A stretch of DNA of 64,000 bases from Reichenbachiella ulvae (lineage in GTDB: Bacteria; Bacteroidota; Bacteroidia; Cytophagales; Cyclobacteriaceae). The stretch is taken from NCBI RefSeq assembly GCF_025833875.1, contig NZ_JAOYOD010000001.1, positions 1,488,001 through 1,552,000 of the forward strand, given 5' to 3'. A model generated the notes under the pieces. The model did not search any database, was not told where the DNA came from, and saw only the letters and a list, made by a program, of their open reading frames with translations. The number at the start of each line of letters is the position of its first letter. Position 1 is the first letter of the stretch. The position numbers and the translations under genes are program-made. Below, piece by piece: positions 27,086 to 35,839 of the stretch.

Positions 27086-29080
27086 CTATTTAACGGTAAC
27101 GTTTCCAAGTTCATTGGCTATATCCATCTCCATTTGTTTCAATCCCTGCTGAATGGACAAATAACCATTTATTTCATTTTCATCTGCAGCCGACTTCATT
27201 TTATCCATGTTGTCAACTATCATTTTTTGTATTATTCTAAACTTCAACCGAAGCACACTCCTGTAAGCCGACAATCTCAAGGCATCTCTTTCATGAGCCA
27301 CAGAAATCTGAAATTTATCAGACCAATTAGGACTCAACTCATAGCGCTCGGTAGATAAATCAACTGCCTCTTTTCTAATCTCAGCATCGTCATGATCCAG
27401 CAAGGCTTGTAAAGTCAATACCTTTCCCTGCTCCAATTGCTCCTTGTACAGCTCCAAAACTCTTTGACAAACAGGCGAAGTAAACTCAATATCCTCACAC
27501 TCTGTCAGGATATATTGTGCCAGATGTGTTTCTTCCCCTTCGAACCCTTCAATCATCTCCGCTCCATAATTAATTAACATACGGATGCTTTCACGTTCTT
27601 GATTCTTGATGATGTCATCAGGTCGAACCTTTTCCTCAACTAAATCTTCAGGATCTGCAAACAAATCAGGAGGTGGCTCCATCGGCATACCATATGGCAT
27701 ACCACCACCAAAATCTGGCGGAAAGTTACCTCCAGATGAAGGACTCGCACTCGGAGGCTTTGATGAGTATTTCGATTTATTCTCTTTAATTAAGAGCTTG
27801 TTTAGCTCTACTATCAAGGTCCCCTCGTCTATACCCAGCATATTACTGCACTGCTGAGTATAAACACTGCGCTTGATCGGATCAGGAATTAAAGATATAC
27901 TCTGAACTATCTCGCGTATCGACTCGGCTCTTTTGATCGGATCATTGGACTCTGAGGTGTAAAAGTCCGTCTTGAAGGACATAAAGTCCTGCGAATGATC
28001 ATCCAAATATTCCTTGAAGGCAGTTCCGCCCAATTGTCTGGAATAGCTATCTGGATCTTCACCTTCAGGAAAACGAACGGCTTTTACATTCAATCCACCA
28101 GCCAACATCATATCAATCCCCCTCATTGAGGCCTTGATACCCGCTTTGTCCCCATCGAAAAGGGCAGTCACATTCTCAGAATATCTTTTAATTAATTTGA
28201 TCTGGTCTTCGGTCAATGAAGTACCAGAGGAAGCTACCACATTTTTGATCCCAGCCTGATAAAGGGAGATCACATCAGTATAGCCCTCGACCAAATAACA
28301 ATTAGAGGTATTCCTAATTTCATTTTTGGCCTGATAGATTCCATAAAGGATTTTACTTTTAGTGTAAAGCTCTGTTTCAGGACTATTGATGTATTTTGGA
28401 CCTTTCTCGTTGCTCTTGAGTGTTCTGGCACCAAAAGCAATCACCTTTCCCGTTACATTATGGATAGGAAAAGTGACTCTACCCCTGAATCGATCATATG
28501 CCTTGTCTTCCTTAACGATTTTTAGACCGGCCTTTTCTAGAAACTCCTCATTGTAGCCATTCTTGGCAGCCGCATCCATCAAGCCTTGCCATTGATCGAG
28601 TGCATACCCTAGCTCAAAGCTTTTGATCGTTTCTTCGCTGAATCCTCTTTCTTTGAAATAGGTCAGCCCAATATTTTTACCTTCCTCTACCTCCCAAAGA
28701 TTCTCAACGAAATGATCTTTGGCAAAATTGAGTGTAATGAAAAGGCTTTCTCGCTCGTTTTGAGCCTGCTTTTGGTCATCGGTCTGGACTTCCTCTTCCA
28801 GTTCTATGTTATATTTCTGAGCCAGATAGCGCAAAGCCTCCATATAGCTTAAGCCATCAATCTCCATGAGGAAGGTAATAGGATCTCCTCCCTTTCCTGT
28901 ACTAAAGCATTTGAAGATGTTTTTGGCCGGAGAGACCATGAAAGAAGGCGTCTTTTCGTCCGTAAAAGGACTCAGCGCCTTGTAACTAGAACCCGACTTT
29001 TTGAGCTGCACAAAATCACTAATCACTTCATAGATGTCCATACGGCTCTTGATTTCCTCTATGGTATGATTACTGATCAC
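27086..29080 (-). CDS. dnaG: DNA primase with degenerate zinc-binding site, GTG start
   Basis: 664 residues; synthesises RNA primers at the replication fork. Start is GTG at 29080: the next Met would cut into the conserved N-terminus. The TOPRIM core has [11 protein letters not shown] and ALFDGDKAG; the C-terminal part from about 440 is Pro/Gly rich, then helical for DnaB contact. In the CHC2 zinc domain the four ligands (Cys, His, Cys, Cys) read S37, T40, C58, T61 ([21 protein letters not shown]), so zinc binding is probably lost while the fold is kept. Confidence 0.93.
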   Translation of the reverse strand: MISNHTIEEIKSRMDIYEVISDFVQLKKSGSSYKALSPFTDEKTPSFMVSPAKNIFKCFSTGKGGDPITFLMEIDGLSYMEALRYLAQKYNIELEEEVQTDDQKQAQNERESLFITLNFAKDHFVENLWEVEEGKNIGLTYFKERGFSEETIKSFELGYALDQWQGLMDAAAKNGYNEEFLEKAGLKIVKEDKAYDRFRGRVTFPIHNVTGKVIAFGARTLKSNEKGPKYINSPETELYTKSKILYGIYQAKNEIRNTSNCYLVEGYTDVISLYQAGIKNVVASSGTSLTEDQIKLIKRYSENVTALFDGDKAGIKASMRGIDMMLAGGLNVKAVRFPEGEDPDSYSRQLGGTAFKEYLDDHSQDFMSFKTDFYTSESNDPIKRAESIREIVQSISLIPDPIKRSVYTQQCSNMLGIDEGTLIVELNKLLIKENKSKYSSKPPSASPSSGGNFPPDFGGGMPYGMPMEPPPDLFADPEDLVEEKVRPDDIIKNQERESIRMLINYGAEMIEGFEGEETHLAQYILTECEDIEFTSPVCQRVLELYKEQLEQGKVLTLQALLDHDDAEIRKEAVDLSTERYELSPNWSDKFQISVAHERDALRLSAYRSVLRLKFRIIQKMIVDNMDKMKSAADENEINGYLSIQQGLKQMEMDIANELGNVTVK

Positions 29081-29206
29081 TTATAGTCTAATAGTTTTTG
29101 GGTCTCTAGGGATACAAATCTAGCACGAATTTAACTCATTATATGATTCAAAAAGTCGTTATCCACTAACTTGCATCAAAATTGAAGCCATAGACATTTT
29201 TCAGAT

Positions 29207-30295
29207 TTGAAAGTAACAGAAAAAGACGTACTCAAGGCCCTGTCTACCGTTCAGGATCCAGACCTCAAAAAAGATCTTGTAACCCTTGAAATGATCAAGG
29301 ATTTAAAAGTAGATGACAGCCAAATAAGTTTCACTGTTGAGTTGACGACTCCTGCTTGTCCTCTCAAAGAGAAAATAAAAAATGATTGTCTGGAGGCAGT
29401 AGAAGCCATTTCGGGTGATCTAGAAATTAAAATAGAGATGACCGCTCAAGTCACCTCAGTTCGAGGGCAATCTTTCACACTTCCAAAAGTGAAAAACATC
29501 ATTGCTATTTCATCTGGCAAAGGAGGTGTGGGTAAATCTACCGTTACTGCTAACCTGGCAGTTGCATTGGCGAAAAGTGGTGCAGAAGTAGGCGTAATAG
29601 ATGCAGATATTTTTGGTCCATCCATCCCCACTATGTTCAACTGCGAATATGAGCAACCAGAGATGGTTCAGGAAGATGGCAAAAACCTGATCGTTCCGAT
29701 TATGCAATATGGAGTGAAGCTGGTATCGATTGGTCTATTGACACCTAAAGACAATGCCATCGTATGGAGAGGACCGATGGCCAGCTCCGCATTGAAACAA
29801 TTCATCTCGGATGTAAAATGGGGTGAATTAGATTACCTTTTGATTGATCTCCCTCCAGGAACTAGCGATATTCATTTGACACTGGTGCAGTCGGTTCCGG
29901 TTACAGGCGCAGTGATTGTTACCTCACCACAGAAAGTAGCGATTGCCGATGCTAAAAAAGGACTTTCAATGTTCAAGCTCCCACAGATCAATGTACCTGT
30001 ACTTGGAGTCGTAGAAAATATGGCTTACTTTACTCCAGAAGAATTACCTGACAATAAGTATTACATCTTTGGTCAAGACGGAGGTAGAGAATTGGCCGAA
30101 AAAGAAGATGTACCTTTCCTTGGCGAAATCCCTATTGTACAATCAATCAGAGAAAGCGGAGATAGCGGGTTCCCAGCAGTAATGAAAGAAGGTGTAACCG
30201 AAGATGCCTTTATGAACCTTGCCAAGTCTGTAGCCAGACAAGTGGCCATTAGAAATGCTAGCAAAGAGAAAACAAAGGTGGTTCAAATGAATTAA
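29207..30295 (+). CDS. mrp: Mrp/NBP35-family Fe-S carrier ATPase, TTG start
   Basis: 362 residues. An N-terminal DUF59/MIP18 domain (1-80, VQDPDLKKDLVTLEMIKDL) precedes the deviant Walker ATPase with the P-loop ISSGKGGVGKST (residues 101-112). It helps to assemble or carry Fe-S clusters. TTG at 29207 is the only start that keeps the DUF59 N-terminus. The CxxC that bridges the cluster in many Mrp/ApbC proteins is absent: after VVENMAYF the sequence runs TPEELPDNKYYIFG. Operon with the NifU-like gene, 22 bases away. Confidence 0.9.
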   Translation: MKVTEKDVLKALSTVQDPDLKKDLVTLEMIKDLKVDDSQISFTVELTTPACPLKEKIKNDCLEAVEAISGDLEIKIEMTAQVTSVRGQSFTLPKVKNIIAISSGKGGVGKSTVTANLAVALAKSGAEVGVIDADIFGPSIPTMFNCEYEQPEMVQEDGKNLIVPIMQYGVKLVSIGLLTPKDNAIVWRGPMASSALKQFISDVKWGELDYLLIDLPPGTSDIHLTLVQSVPVTGAVIVTSPQKVAIADAKKGLSMFKLPQINVPVLGVVENMAYFTPEELPDNKYYIFGQDGGRELAEKEDVPFLGEIPIVQSIRESGDSGFPAVMKEGVTEDAFMNLAKSVARQVAIRNASKEKTKVVQMN

Positions 30296-30317
30296 CTTTG
30301 AATATTCGAATACGATT

Positions 30318-30581
30318 ATGGATATCACAAAAAAAGAAGAGCTTTTAGCCAAAATTAATCAGGCGATAACCAACATCAGACCCTATCTGGAAGCAGACGG
30401 TGGAGATGTCAAGGTCCTTGATATTGATGAAGACTATGTGGTGAGTGTGGAATTGTTAGGAGCGTGCGAAGCATGTCCCATGTCCCCCATGACTATGAAA
30501 GCAGGAATAGAAGAAGCCATCAAAAGAGTAGCTCCTGAGGTCACTGCAATCAAGGCTGTCAATATCCAGCCTGCCGAATAA
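30318..30581 (+). CDS. NifU-like Fe-S scaffold protein
   Basis: 87 residues, a stand-alone NifU C-terminal domain. RPYLEADGGDVKVLDI and the cluster-binding C50-x2-C53 in LLGACEACPMSPMTMKAGIE are diagnostic. It should receive and pass on an Fe-S cluster in concert with the Mrp protein encoded just upstream. Followed by a strong terminator. Confidence 0.92.
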   Translation: MDITKKEELLAKINQAITNIRPYLEADGGDVKVLDIDEDYVVSVELLGACEACPMSPMTMKAGIEEAIKRVAPEVTAIKAVNIQPAE

Positions 30582-30610
30582 TTCATCCTTTCTTAAAGAA
30601 ACATTTTCTG

Positions 30611-30644
30611 AACCTTGAAACTTTCATTAGTTTCAAGGTTTTTT
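30611..30644 (+). terminator. Terminator after mrp-nifU
   Basis: A perfect 12-base stem, AACCTTGAAACT (30611-30622) with AGTTTCAAGGTT (30629-30640), then a T-run. The T-run ends 1 base before the ATG of the next gene. Confidence 0.85.
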
Positions 30645-30645
30645 A

Positions 30646-33600
30646 ATGACTGTGCGAAATTTACTCCTTTATACTAGCCTTCTCTTTCTTCCATTAATTT
30701 CCTGGTCTCAAGACCGATGTGGGACTGTCCCATTCAACGAGACTCGTTTTGGTGATACAGAGCAAACCCACTTTGAAGAATGGATGCAAAACAAAATCCG
30801 TGAGAAAAGAACCTTGCGTATGGGAGCGCAAAAAGCCGATGAGGTTTATACCATTCCCGTCGTGGTTCATATCATTCACAAGGGGGAGGCAGAAGGCATG
30901 CAATCCAATATTCCTCTGGAGCAGATTGAATCTCAGATTCAAACCCTCAACGAAGATTTCAGGCGGTTAAATGCAGATGCTAGCAATACTCCCTTAGAAT
31001 TCGAACCGGTAGCCGCTGATATACAGATAGAATTCGAACTAGCCAAAAGAGACCCAGAAGGTCTGCCTACTAATGGTATTAACCGTGTAAAAGGAAGCCA
31101 AAACACCTACTCTATTTCTGAAATAGAAACACTTTCCTCGGAAAGCTATTGGAGTTCAGATGAGTATTTCAACATCTGGGTCGCTGCCCTGAGTGCCGAT
31201 TATATAGGCTATGCCATGTTACCCATGTCCAATCTGAATGGACTGGAAATTGAAAGAAACATCGACCCTACGATCGATGGCATTTTCATCGACTATAGAT
31301 ACTTCGGGACTGGCTACAATGCTGATGACTTTTCGAAAGGACGAACTGTAACACACGAGGCAGGTCACTGGCTAGGTCTTCGACACATATGGGGAGATAG
31401 TCCAAGCTGTAGCCAGGATGATTATTGTGATGATACACCTGAACAAAGCGGTAGTACAGATTTTGATTTAACTTGCGATGAAGCCTCTATGTCAATTTCT
31501 TGTGGATCGGTCGATATGGTTCAAAACTATATGGACTATACTGCTGATGCCTGCATGAACCTTTTCACCCAGGATCAAAGAAATCGGATGAGGGTAGTTC
31601 TAGAAAATAGCCCGCGACGAAAAAGCTTACTCAATAGCCCTGCCAAATTAGAACCCATTCAAGTCGCCAATGATTTAGGAATTTTTGAGGTAGTTAGTCC
31701 GCTTCAAGCGAATTGTGAGAACACATTTATCCCTGAAATTGTGGTAAGGAATTATGGCACCAACAGCATCAGTGATTTTGAAGTGGCATTGTATATAGAT
31801 GATGTTGAGGTAGAGCAGTTTAATACAGTTACAAATCTGGACCTTCTCGAGACTACAACAGTCACGTTTTCCGAGTCCATTTCTAATTTAAAATCAAGTA
31901 AATACAGTTTCATTATTGAGAGTGTCAACAACACAACTGATGGAAACCCTGAAAACAACATTAAAGATGTGTTTGCTTATTTCCCTGAAACAGAAACCTT
32001 GCCTCAGGCAGAGGACTTTTCTAATAGTACAACACCCCAAAACTCTACTTACTTCATTGATGAGAGTTCTAGTTGGACCTATGCAGTTGCACCTGATGCT
32101 GATGCTAATAATGAAGCCGCTGTTCTCAACTATGCCACTGCCCCTTCTTCTGATTATGGCAATGCTGATTATTTGATTAGCAATAGTATGAGCATGATTG
32201 GTATAGCATCTCTTGATCTGAATTTTAAATATGCCTACGCTTCAAATTCCACGAGCAAATCCGACGGTTTAGAGGTTCGGATTTCTACTGATTGTGGGGA
32301 AACCTTTCCTATCGAAAATTCAGTCTTCTTGAGATGGGCACCTAATCTTGGTACAACCTCTGTATCGGACGCATCATTCATTCCTAGCGGAGCTGGTGAT
32401 TGGGAAGAAGTATCTATCAATTTGAGTCCCTTTGTCAATGCAGAATCTTTAACAATCGCCTTCATTGGCTACAACGGAAACGGTAACAATATATACCTGG
32501 ACGATATTCTACTTTACTCTAGCATAACTAACAATTATGATGTTCTCATTGAGGATGTAAATCAAGTCCCGGTGGTTAGTTGTATAGACCAATTCACTGC
32601 TGACATAGTGGTTAGAAATAATGGTTTTATGGACTTGAACTCCTTTCGTCTGCAAGCTAACATCGACGATCAAAGCTATGATCAGATTTTTGATACGGGA
32701 ATCAATTTGATTCCTGGCGAAACCACTTCTATCTCACTAAGTTTTTCTGGCATTAGTGAAGGAGAAAAAGTTTTATCAGTAACTGTCTCTGAACCCAATG
32801 GAGAAATCGATGACAACCCAGAAAACAACTACGCCAATCCACGGTTCACCATTAATGAAAGTGAAGAAGATATCCCAATTAAGATAGACTTCTTAGAACA
32901 AGCTGCATTCAGCAATTGGGAATACTACAGCCAGGATGCCTTTCAGTTTTGGGAGATATATGTAGATGACAGGGACTACATGAATCGATCTTTGTTTTAC
33001 AACGCATTCACTAACATCAACCTTGGGATAGAAAACTTATACGTAAGCCCAGTTCTCAATCTAAGGGGACTCAATGAGGCCTCCTTACAATTCGACTACT
33101 CCTACGCATATAGAGACGGGAGAAATGACAGACTGCAAGTGCTTCTTTCCAGAAATTGTGGAAGATCCTTTGATGAAGTCTTGTTCGATCAAAATGGAAT
33201 TGGATTAGCCGTAGAAGAAACAAGCTCAGAATGGTACCCAACGGAAGAAAGTCAATGGAAAACAGCTAAAATCGACTTGAGTGAATATGCGGGCAGGTCG
33301 GATATTCGGGTGGCATTCGCTTTCACCAACCAAAATGGCAACAACCTATTTATAGATAATATCGAGTTTTTTGATTTGGCAGAACCTATTGAAATCCCTG
33401 ATCTAGAAGAAAAAATACGAACCTTCCCTAACCCAGCCGAAGATCAGTTTACAGTCAAACTAAACCTAAAGGTTAAACAACAAGCCCGAATCAGACTGGT
33501 AAGTCTTAGAGGAGAAGTCATACTGGACATGCCCGTAAACAATGCCCTGAATCAAGAAATACTAATAAGGAACATAGAAGCAAGCCCCGGCATCTACATC

Positions 33601-33657
33601 CTCCAATTTCTTGGTGATACTGATCAGATCAGCAAACGAATCATGATTACTAGATAG
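30646..33657 (+). CDS. Secreted M43-family metalloprotease with T9SS sorting domain
   Basis: 1003 residues. Signal peptide ends at ISWSQ. The pappalysin-like M43 catalytic domain (about 65-325) has the zinc site H237-E-x-x-H241-x5-H247 in THEAGHWLGLRH and the Met-turn region NYMDYTADACMNLF. Two or more beta-sandwich repeats follow (CARDB-like DNxPENN stretches, and domains with YAYxxxxxKSDGLEV and YAYRDGRNDRLQV). The last 75 residues are a type A T9SS sorting domain (FPNPAEDQF to SKRIMITR). Thus an outer-surface or released protease. It overlaps the convergent ddl by 8 bases. Confidence 0.9.
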   Translation: MTVRNLLLYTSLLFLPLISWSQDRCGTVPFNETRFGDTEQTHFEEWMQNKIREKRTLRMGAQKADEVYTIPVVVHIIHKGEAEGMQSNIPLEQIESQIQTLNEDFRRLNADASNTPLEFEPVAADIQIEFELAKRDPEGLPTNGINRVKGSQNTYSISEIETLSSESYWSSDEYFNIWVAALSADYIGYAMLPMSNLNGLEIERNIDPTIDGIFIDYRYFGTGYNADDFSKGRTVTHEAGHWLGLRHIWGDSPSCSQDDYCDDTPEQSGSTDFDLTCDEASMSISCGSVDMVQNYMDYTADACMNLFTQDQRNRMRVVLENSPRRKSLLNSPAKLEPIQVANDLGIFEVVSPLQANCENTFIPEIVVRNYGTNSISDFEVALYIDDVEVEQFNTVTNLDLLETTTVTFSESISNLKSSKYSFIIESVNNTTDGNPENNIKDVFAYFPETETLPQAEDFSNSTTPQNSTYFIDESSSWTYAVAPDADANNEAAVLNYATAPSSDYGNADYLISNSMSMIGIASLDLNFKYAYASNSTSKSDGLEVRISTDCGETFPIENSVFLRWAPNLGTTSVSDASFIPSGAGDWEEVSINLSPFVNAESLTIAFIGYNGNGNNIYLDDILLYSSITNNYDVLIEDVNQVPVVSCIDQFTADIVVRNNGFMDLNSFRLQANIDDQSYDQIFDTGINLIPGETTSISLSFSGISEGEKVLSVTVSEPNGEIDDNPENNYANPRFTINESEEDIPIKIDFLEQAAFSNWEYYSQDAFQFWEIYVDDRDYMNRSLFYNAFTNINLGIENLYVSPVLNLRGLNEASLQFDYSYAYRDGRNDRLQVLLSRNCGRSFDEVLFDQNGIGLAVEETSSEWYPTEESQWKTAKIDLSEYAGRSDIRVAFAFTNQNGNNLFIDNIEFFDLAEPIEIPDLEEKIRTFPNPAEDQFTVKLNLKVKQQARIRLVSLRGEVILDMPVNNALNQEILIRNIEASPGIYILQFLGDTDQISKRIMITR

Positions 33658-34738
33658 ACGTTCTAAGTTGAGACAGCTTTTGATGTCTATCTATCGCAAG
33701 GTCGATGAGCTCAGAAATCAAATCTGTATAGGCGATTCCACTGGCCTCCCATAGTTTCGGGTACATACTGATTTTGGTAAAACCTGGGATGGTATTGATT
33801 TCATTGACCAATATTTCACCCTCCTTAGTCAAAAACACATCTACACGAGAAAAACCTTCGCATTCTAAGACCTGAAAGGTTTTGATAGCGATCTCTTGTA
33901 TATTCTTGATTTGATCTTCTGTAATTTTCGCCGGGATATTGATAGTGTAGCCCTTATCATCCAGATATTTAGCTTCGTAGGAGTAAAAGTTATGACTGAA
34001 TGAAATCTCGCCTGGAATGGAGGCTTTTGGTTCCTCATTTCCTAATATGGCACATTCTATCTCTCTCCCATCGATGAACTCTTCTATTACAATTTTCCTG
34101 TCATAGGCAAACGCTTCATCCAAAGCCTTTTGATAAGTCCCCTCATCATCAACTCTATTGATCCCCACAGAGGAACCCAGGTTAGCAGGCTTCACAAACA
34201 AAGGCAACCCAAGTTCAGCAGTGATTGCTTCAAAGGTTGGGCGCTCTTCATGAGAGCGCAGAGCCACGTACTTCCCAATTGGCAATCCCGCATCACGCAG
34301 CAATCTCTTCATCACATCCTTGTCCATACCTACAGCAGAACCCAGAACATCGCCTCCCACGAATGGCACATCCGCCAATTTCAACAAGCCCTGTACTGCT
34401 CCATCCTCGCCCATCGGACCATGCAGTATGGGGAATACCACATCAATTTTTTCAGAGAAAGCACTATTGTTTAGAGAATTTAGTTGGCCTGCACTCTGCG
34501 GCACCAGAGACACATGATCAGCATCTCCTTTTAGCGTCAGATTTTCTCCTTCGCCCAGAATCAAATCAGCCGCTTCATCAAAAAGCCACTTCCCTTCTTT
34601 GCTTATTCCTATCAAAACGGGATTAAAACGCGTTTTATCAAGTGCGTCTATCACATTTTTAGCAGAGCGAAGTGAGATTTCATGTTCGGCAGACTTGCCT
34701 CCAAATAAGATTCCAACGTTAATTTTATCCTGTGCCAT
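33650..34738 (-). CDS. ddl: D-alanine--D-alanine ligase
   Basis: 362 residues from ATG 34738 (MAQDKINVGILFGGKSAEHE); a longer reading to 34783 is less likely. ATP-grasp enzyme that makes D-Ala-D-Ala for peptidoglycan. Seen: GGKSAEHEISLRSA, HGPMGEDGAVQGLL, FVKPANLGSSVGI and VNEINTIPGFT, which bind the substrates and Mg-ATP. Divergent from a PASTA-domain gene, also cell-wall related. Confidence 0.95.
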   Translation of the reverse strand: MAQDKINVGILFGGKSAEHEISLRSAKNVIDALDKTRFNPVLIGISKEGKWLFDEAADLILGEGENLTLKGDADHVSLVPQSAGQLNSLNNSAFSEKIDVVFPILHGPMGEDGAVQGLLKLADVPFVGGDVLGSAVGMDKDVMKRLLRDAGLPIGKYVALRSHEERPTFEAITAELGLPLFVKPANLGSSVGINRVDDEGTYQKALDEAFAYDRKIVIEEFIDGREIECAILGNEEPKASIPGEISFSHNFYSYEAKYLDDKGYTINIPAKITEDQIKNIQEIAIKTFQVLECEGFSRVDVFLTKEGEILVNEINTIPGFTKISMYPKLWEASGIAYTDLISELIDLAIDRHQKLSQLRTSI

Positions 34739-34959
34739 AGGCGGCAAATCTATATTCTTTTTGTTAGTTATTTTACATGGCAATTAAGATAATAAAGCTT
34801 CTTCCCTCAGTTTAGCCGGTACTTTCTTTTACTTTTGGTGGTTACTGATTTTGGATTAAAGCGTTAAGAAATATTAATTCGCTATGAAATATTTCCCATC
34901 CATCCGAAATAGATATTAATTTGCCCCTGAACTAACATCAGGAATCAATCACCCTGTCA

Positions 34960-35835
34960 ATGGAAGAAATCGTAGAAAAGAAAAAGACCAGCAGAAACCA
35001 GTTCCTCATTCATCTGGGACTAGCGATCGTCACGATCATCTTTTTGGTATATGCTACCTTCAACATATATTTCCCTTATATCACCAATCATGGAGAGAGC
35101 CTAACCGTTCCTAACCTGGAAGGCAAACAGCTGGAGGATTTGGAGGAGTTTTTAGAAGACCGTGACCTACGATATGAAGTGGAACCAGACTCTGGCTATT
35201 CTGCCAAATACCCTCCGCTAGCGGTACTGAAGCAATTCCCTCTACCCAATGCCAAGGTGAAAGAAAACAGAAAGATCTATGTGACGCTAAATGCAGTAAA
35301 CCCTCCTATGGTCAAGTTGCCATCACTGAAAGGCAGGTCTCTCAAAAATGCACAGCTAGAACTACGTAGCTTGGGTCTAGCCATGGGAGAAATTAGATAC
35401 AAGCCAGATTTTGCGCTAAATACGATTTTGGCTCAGTATCATGAAGGCGATTTGATCAAAGAAGGAGACGAAATAGCCAAAGGCTCGACCATTGATTTCG
35501 AAGTGGGTGATGGATTAGGCAATCAGAATTTCCAGATGCTCAATCTTAAGAATTTGAGTTTGGATGAGGCCATCTTCGTGATGCGAGGATATGGATTAAA
35601 AGTTGGCGATATTTACTATGAAAAAGAAGGCTATATCGTAACAGAAAAGGAAAAGCCTGATGGAGAAATCATCACCAAAAAAGAAAAAGTGATGGGTGGT
35701 TTGGTATTCAAGCAAAACCCAAATTCAGAATCCAGCGCAAGAATTGGTCAGTCAGTGGATCTATGGGTAGTTGAAATTGACTCTGCAAAGATTAAAAACA
35801 TCCCAAGTCTGGATGTAGTAGATGAGGAACAGTAG
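34960..35835 (+). CDS. Membrane-anchored PASTA-domain protein
   Basis: 291 residues: a short cytoplasmic N-terminus, one membrane helix (about 14-36, HLGLAIVTIIFLVYATFNIYF), then three PASTA domains (about 45-110, 112-180, 185-270). PASTA domains bind peptidoglycan or muropeptides in penicillin-binding proteins and Ser/Thr kinases. Here there is no kinase domain. Its place next to ddl supports a cell-wall role, and it overlaps or nearly abuts the T9SS protein gene behind it. Confidence 0.88.
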   Translation: MEEIVEKKKTSRNQFLIHLGLAIVTIIFLVYATFNIYFPYITNHGESLTVPNLEGKQLEDLEEFLEDRDLRYEVEPDSGYSAKYPPLAVLKQFPLPNAKVKENRKIYVTLNAVNPPMVKLPSLKGRSLKNAQLELRSLGLAMGEIRYKPDFALNTILAQYHEGDLIKEGDEIAKGSTIDFEVGDGLGNQNFQMLNLKNLSLDEAIFVMRGYGLKVGDIYYEKEGYIVTEKEKPDGEIITKKEKVMGGLVFKQNPNSESSARIGQSVDLWVVEIDSAKIKNIPSLDVVDEEQ

Positions 35836-35839
35836 GTTT

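Noticed and set aside
25881..27200. FMN riboswitch before ribBA
   Set aside because: dnaG ends 2 bases upstream of ribBA, and no RFN-like structure is present.
30073..30264. Short minus-strand frames near mrp
   Set aside because: Antisense to mrp and without start context or similarity to known proteins.
34745..34752. TAGATTTG on the minus strand as ddl promoter
   Set aside because: Only 7 bases before the ddl ATG and without a -33 TTG at 17-23 bases; probably chance.
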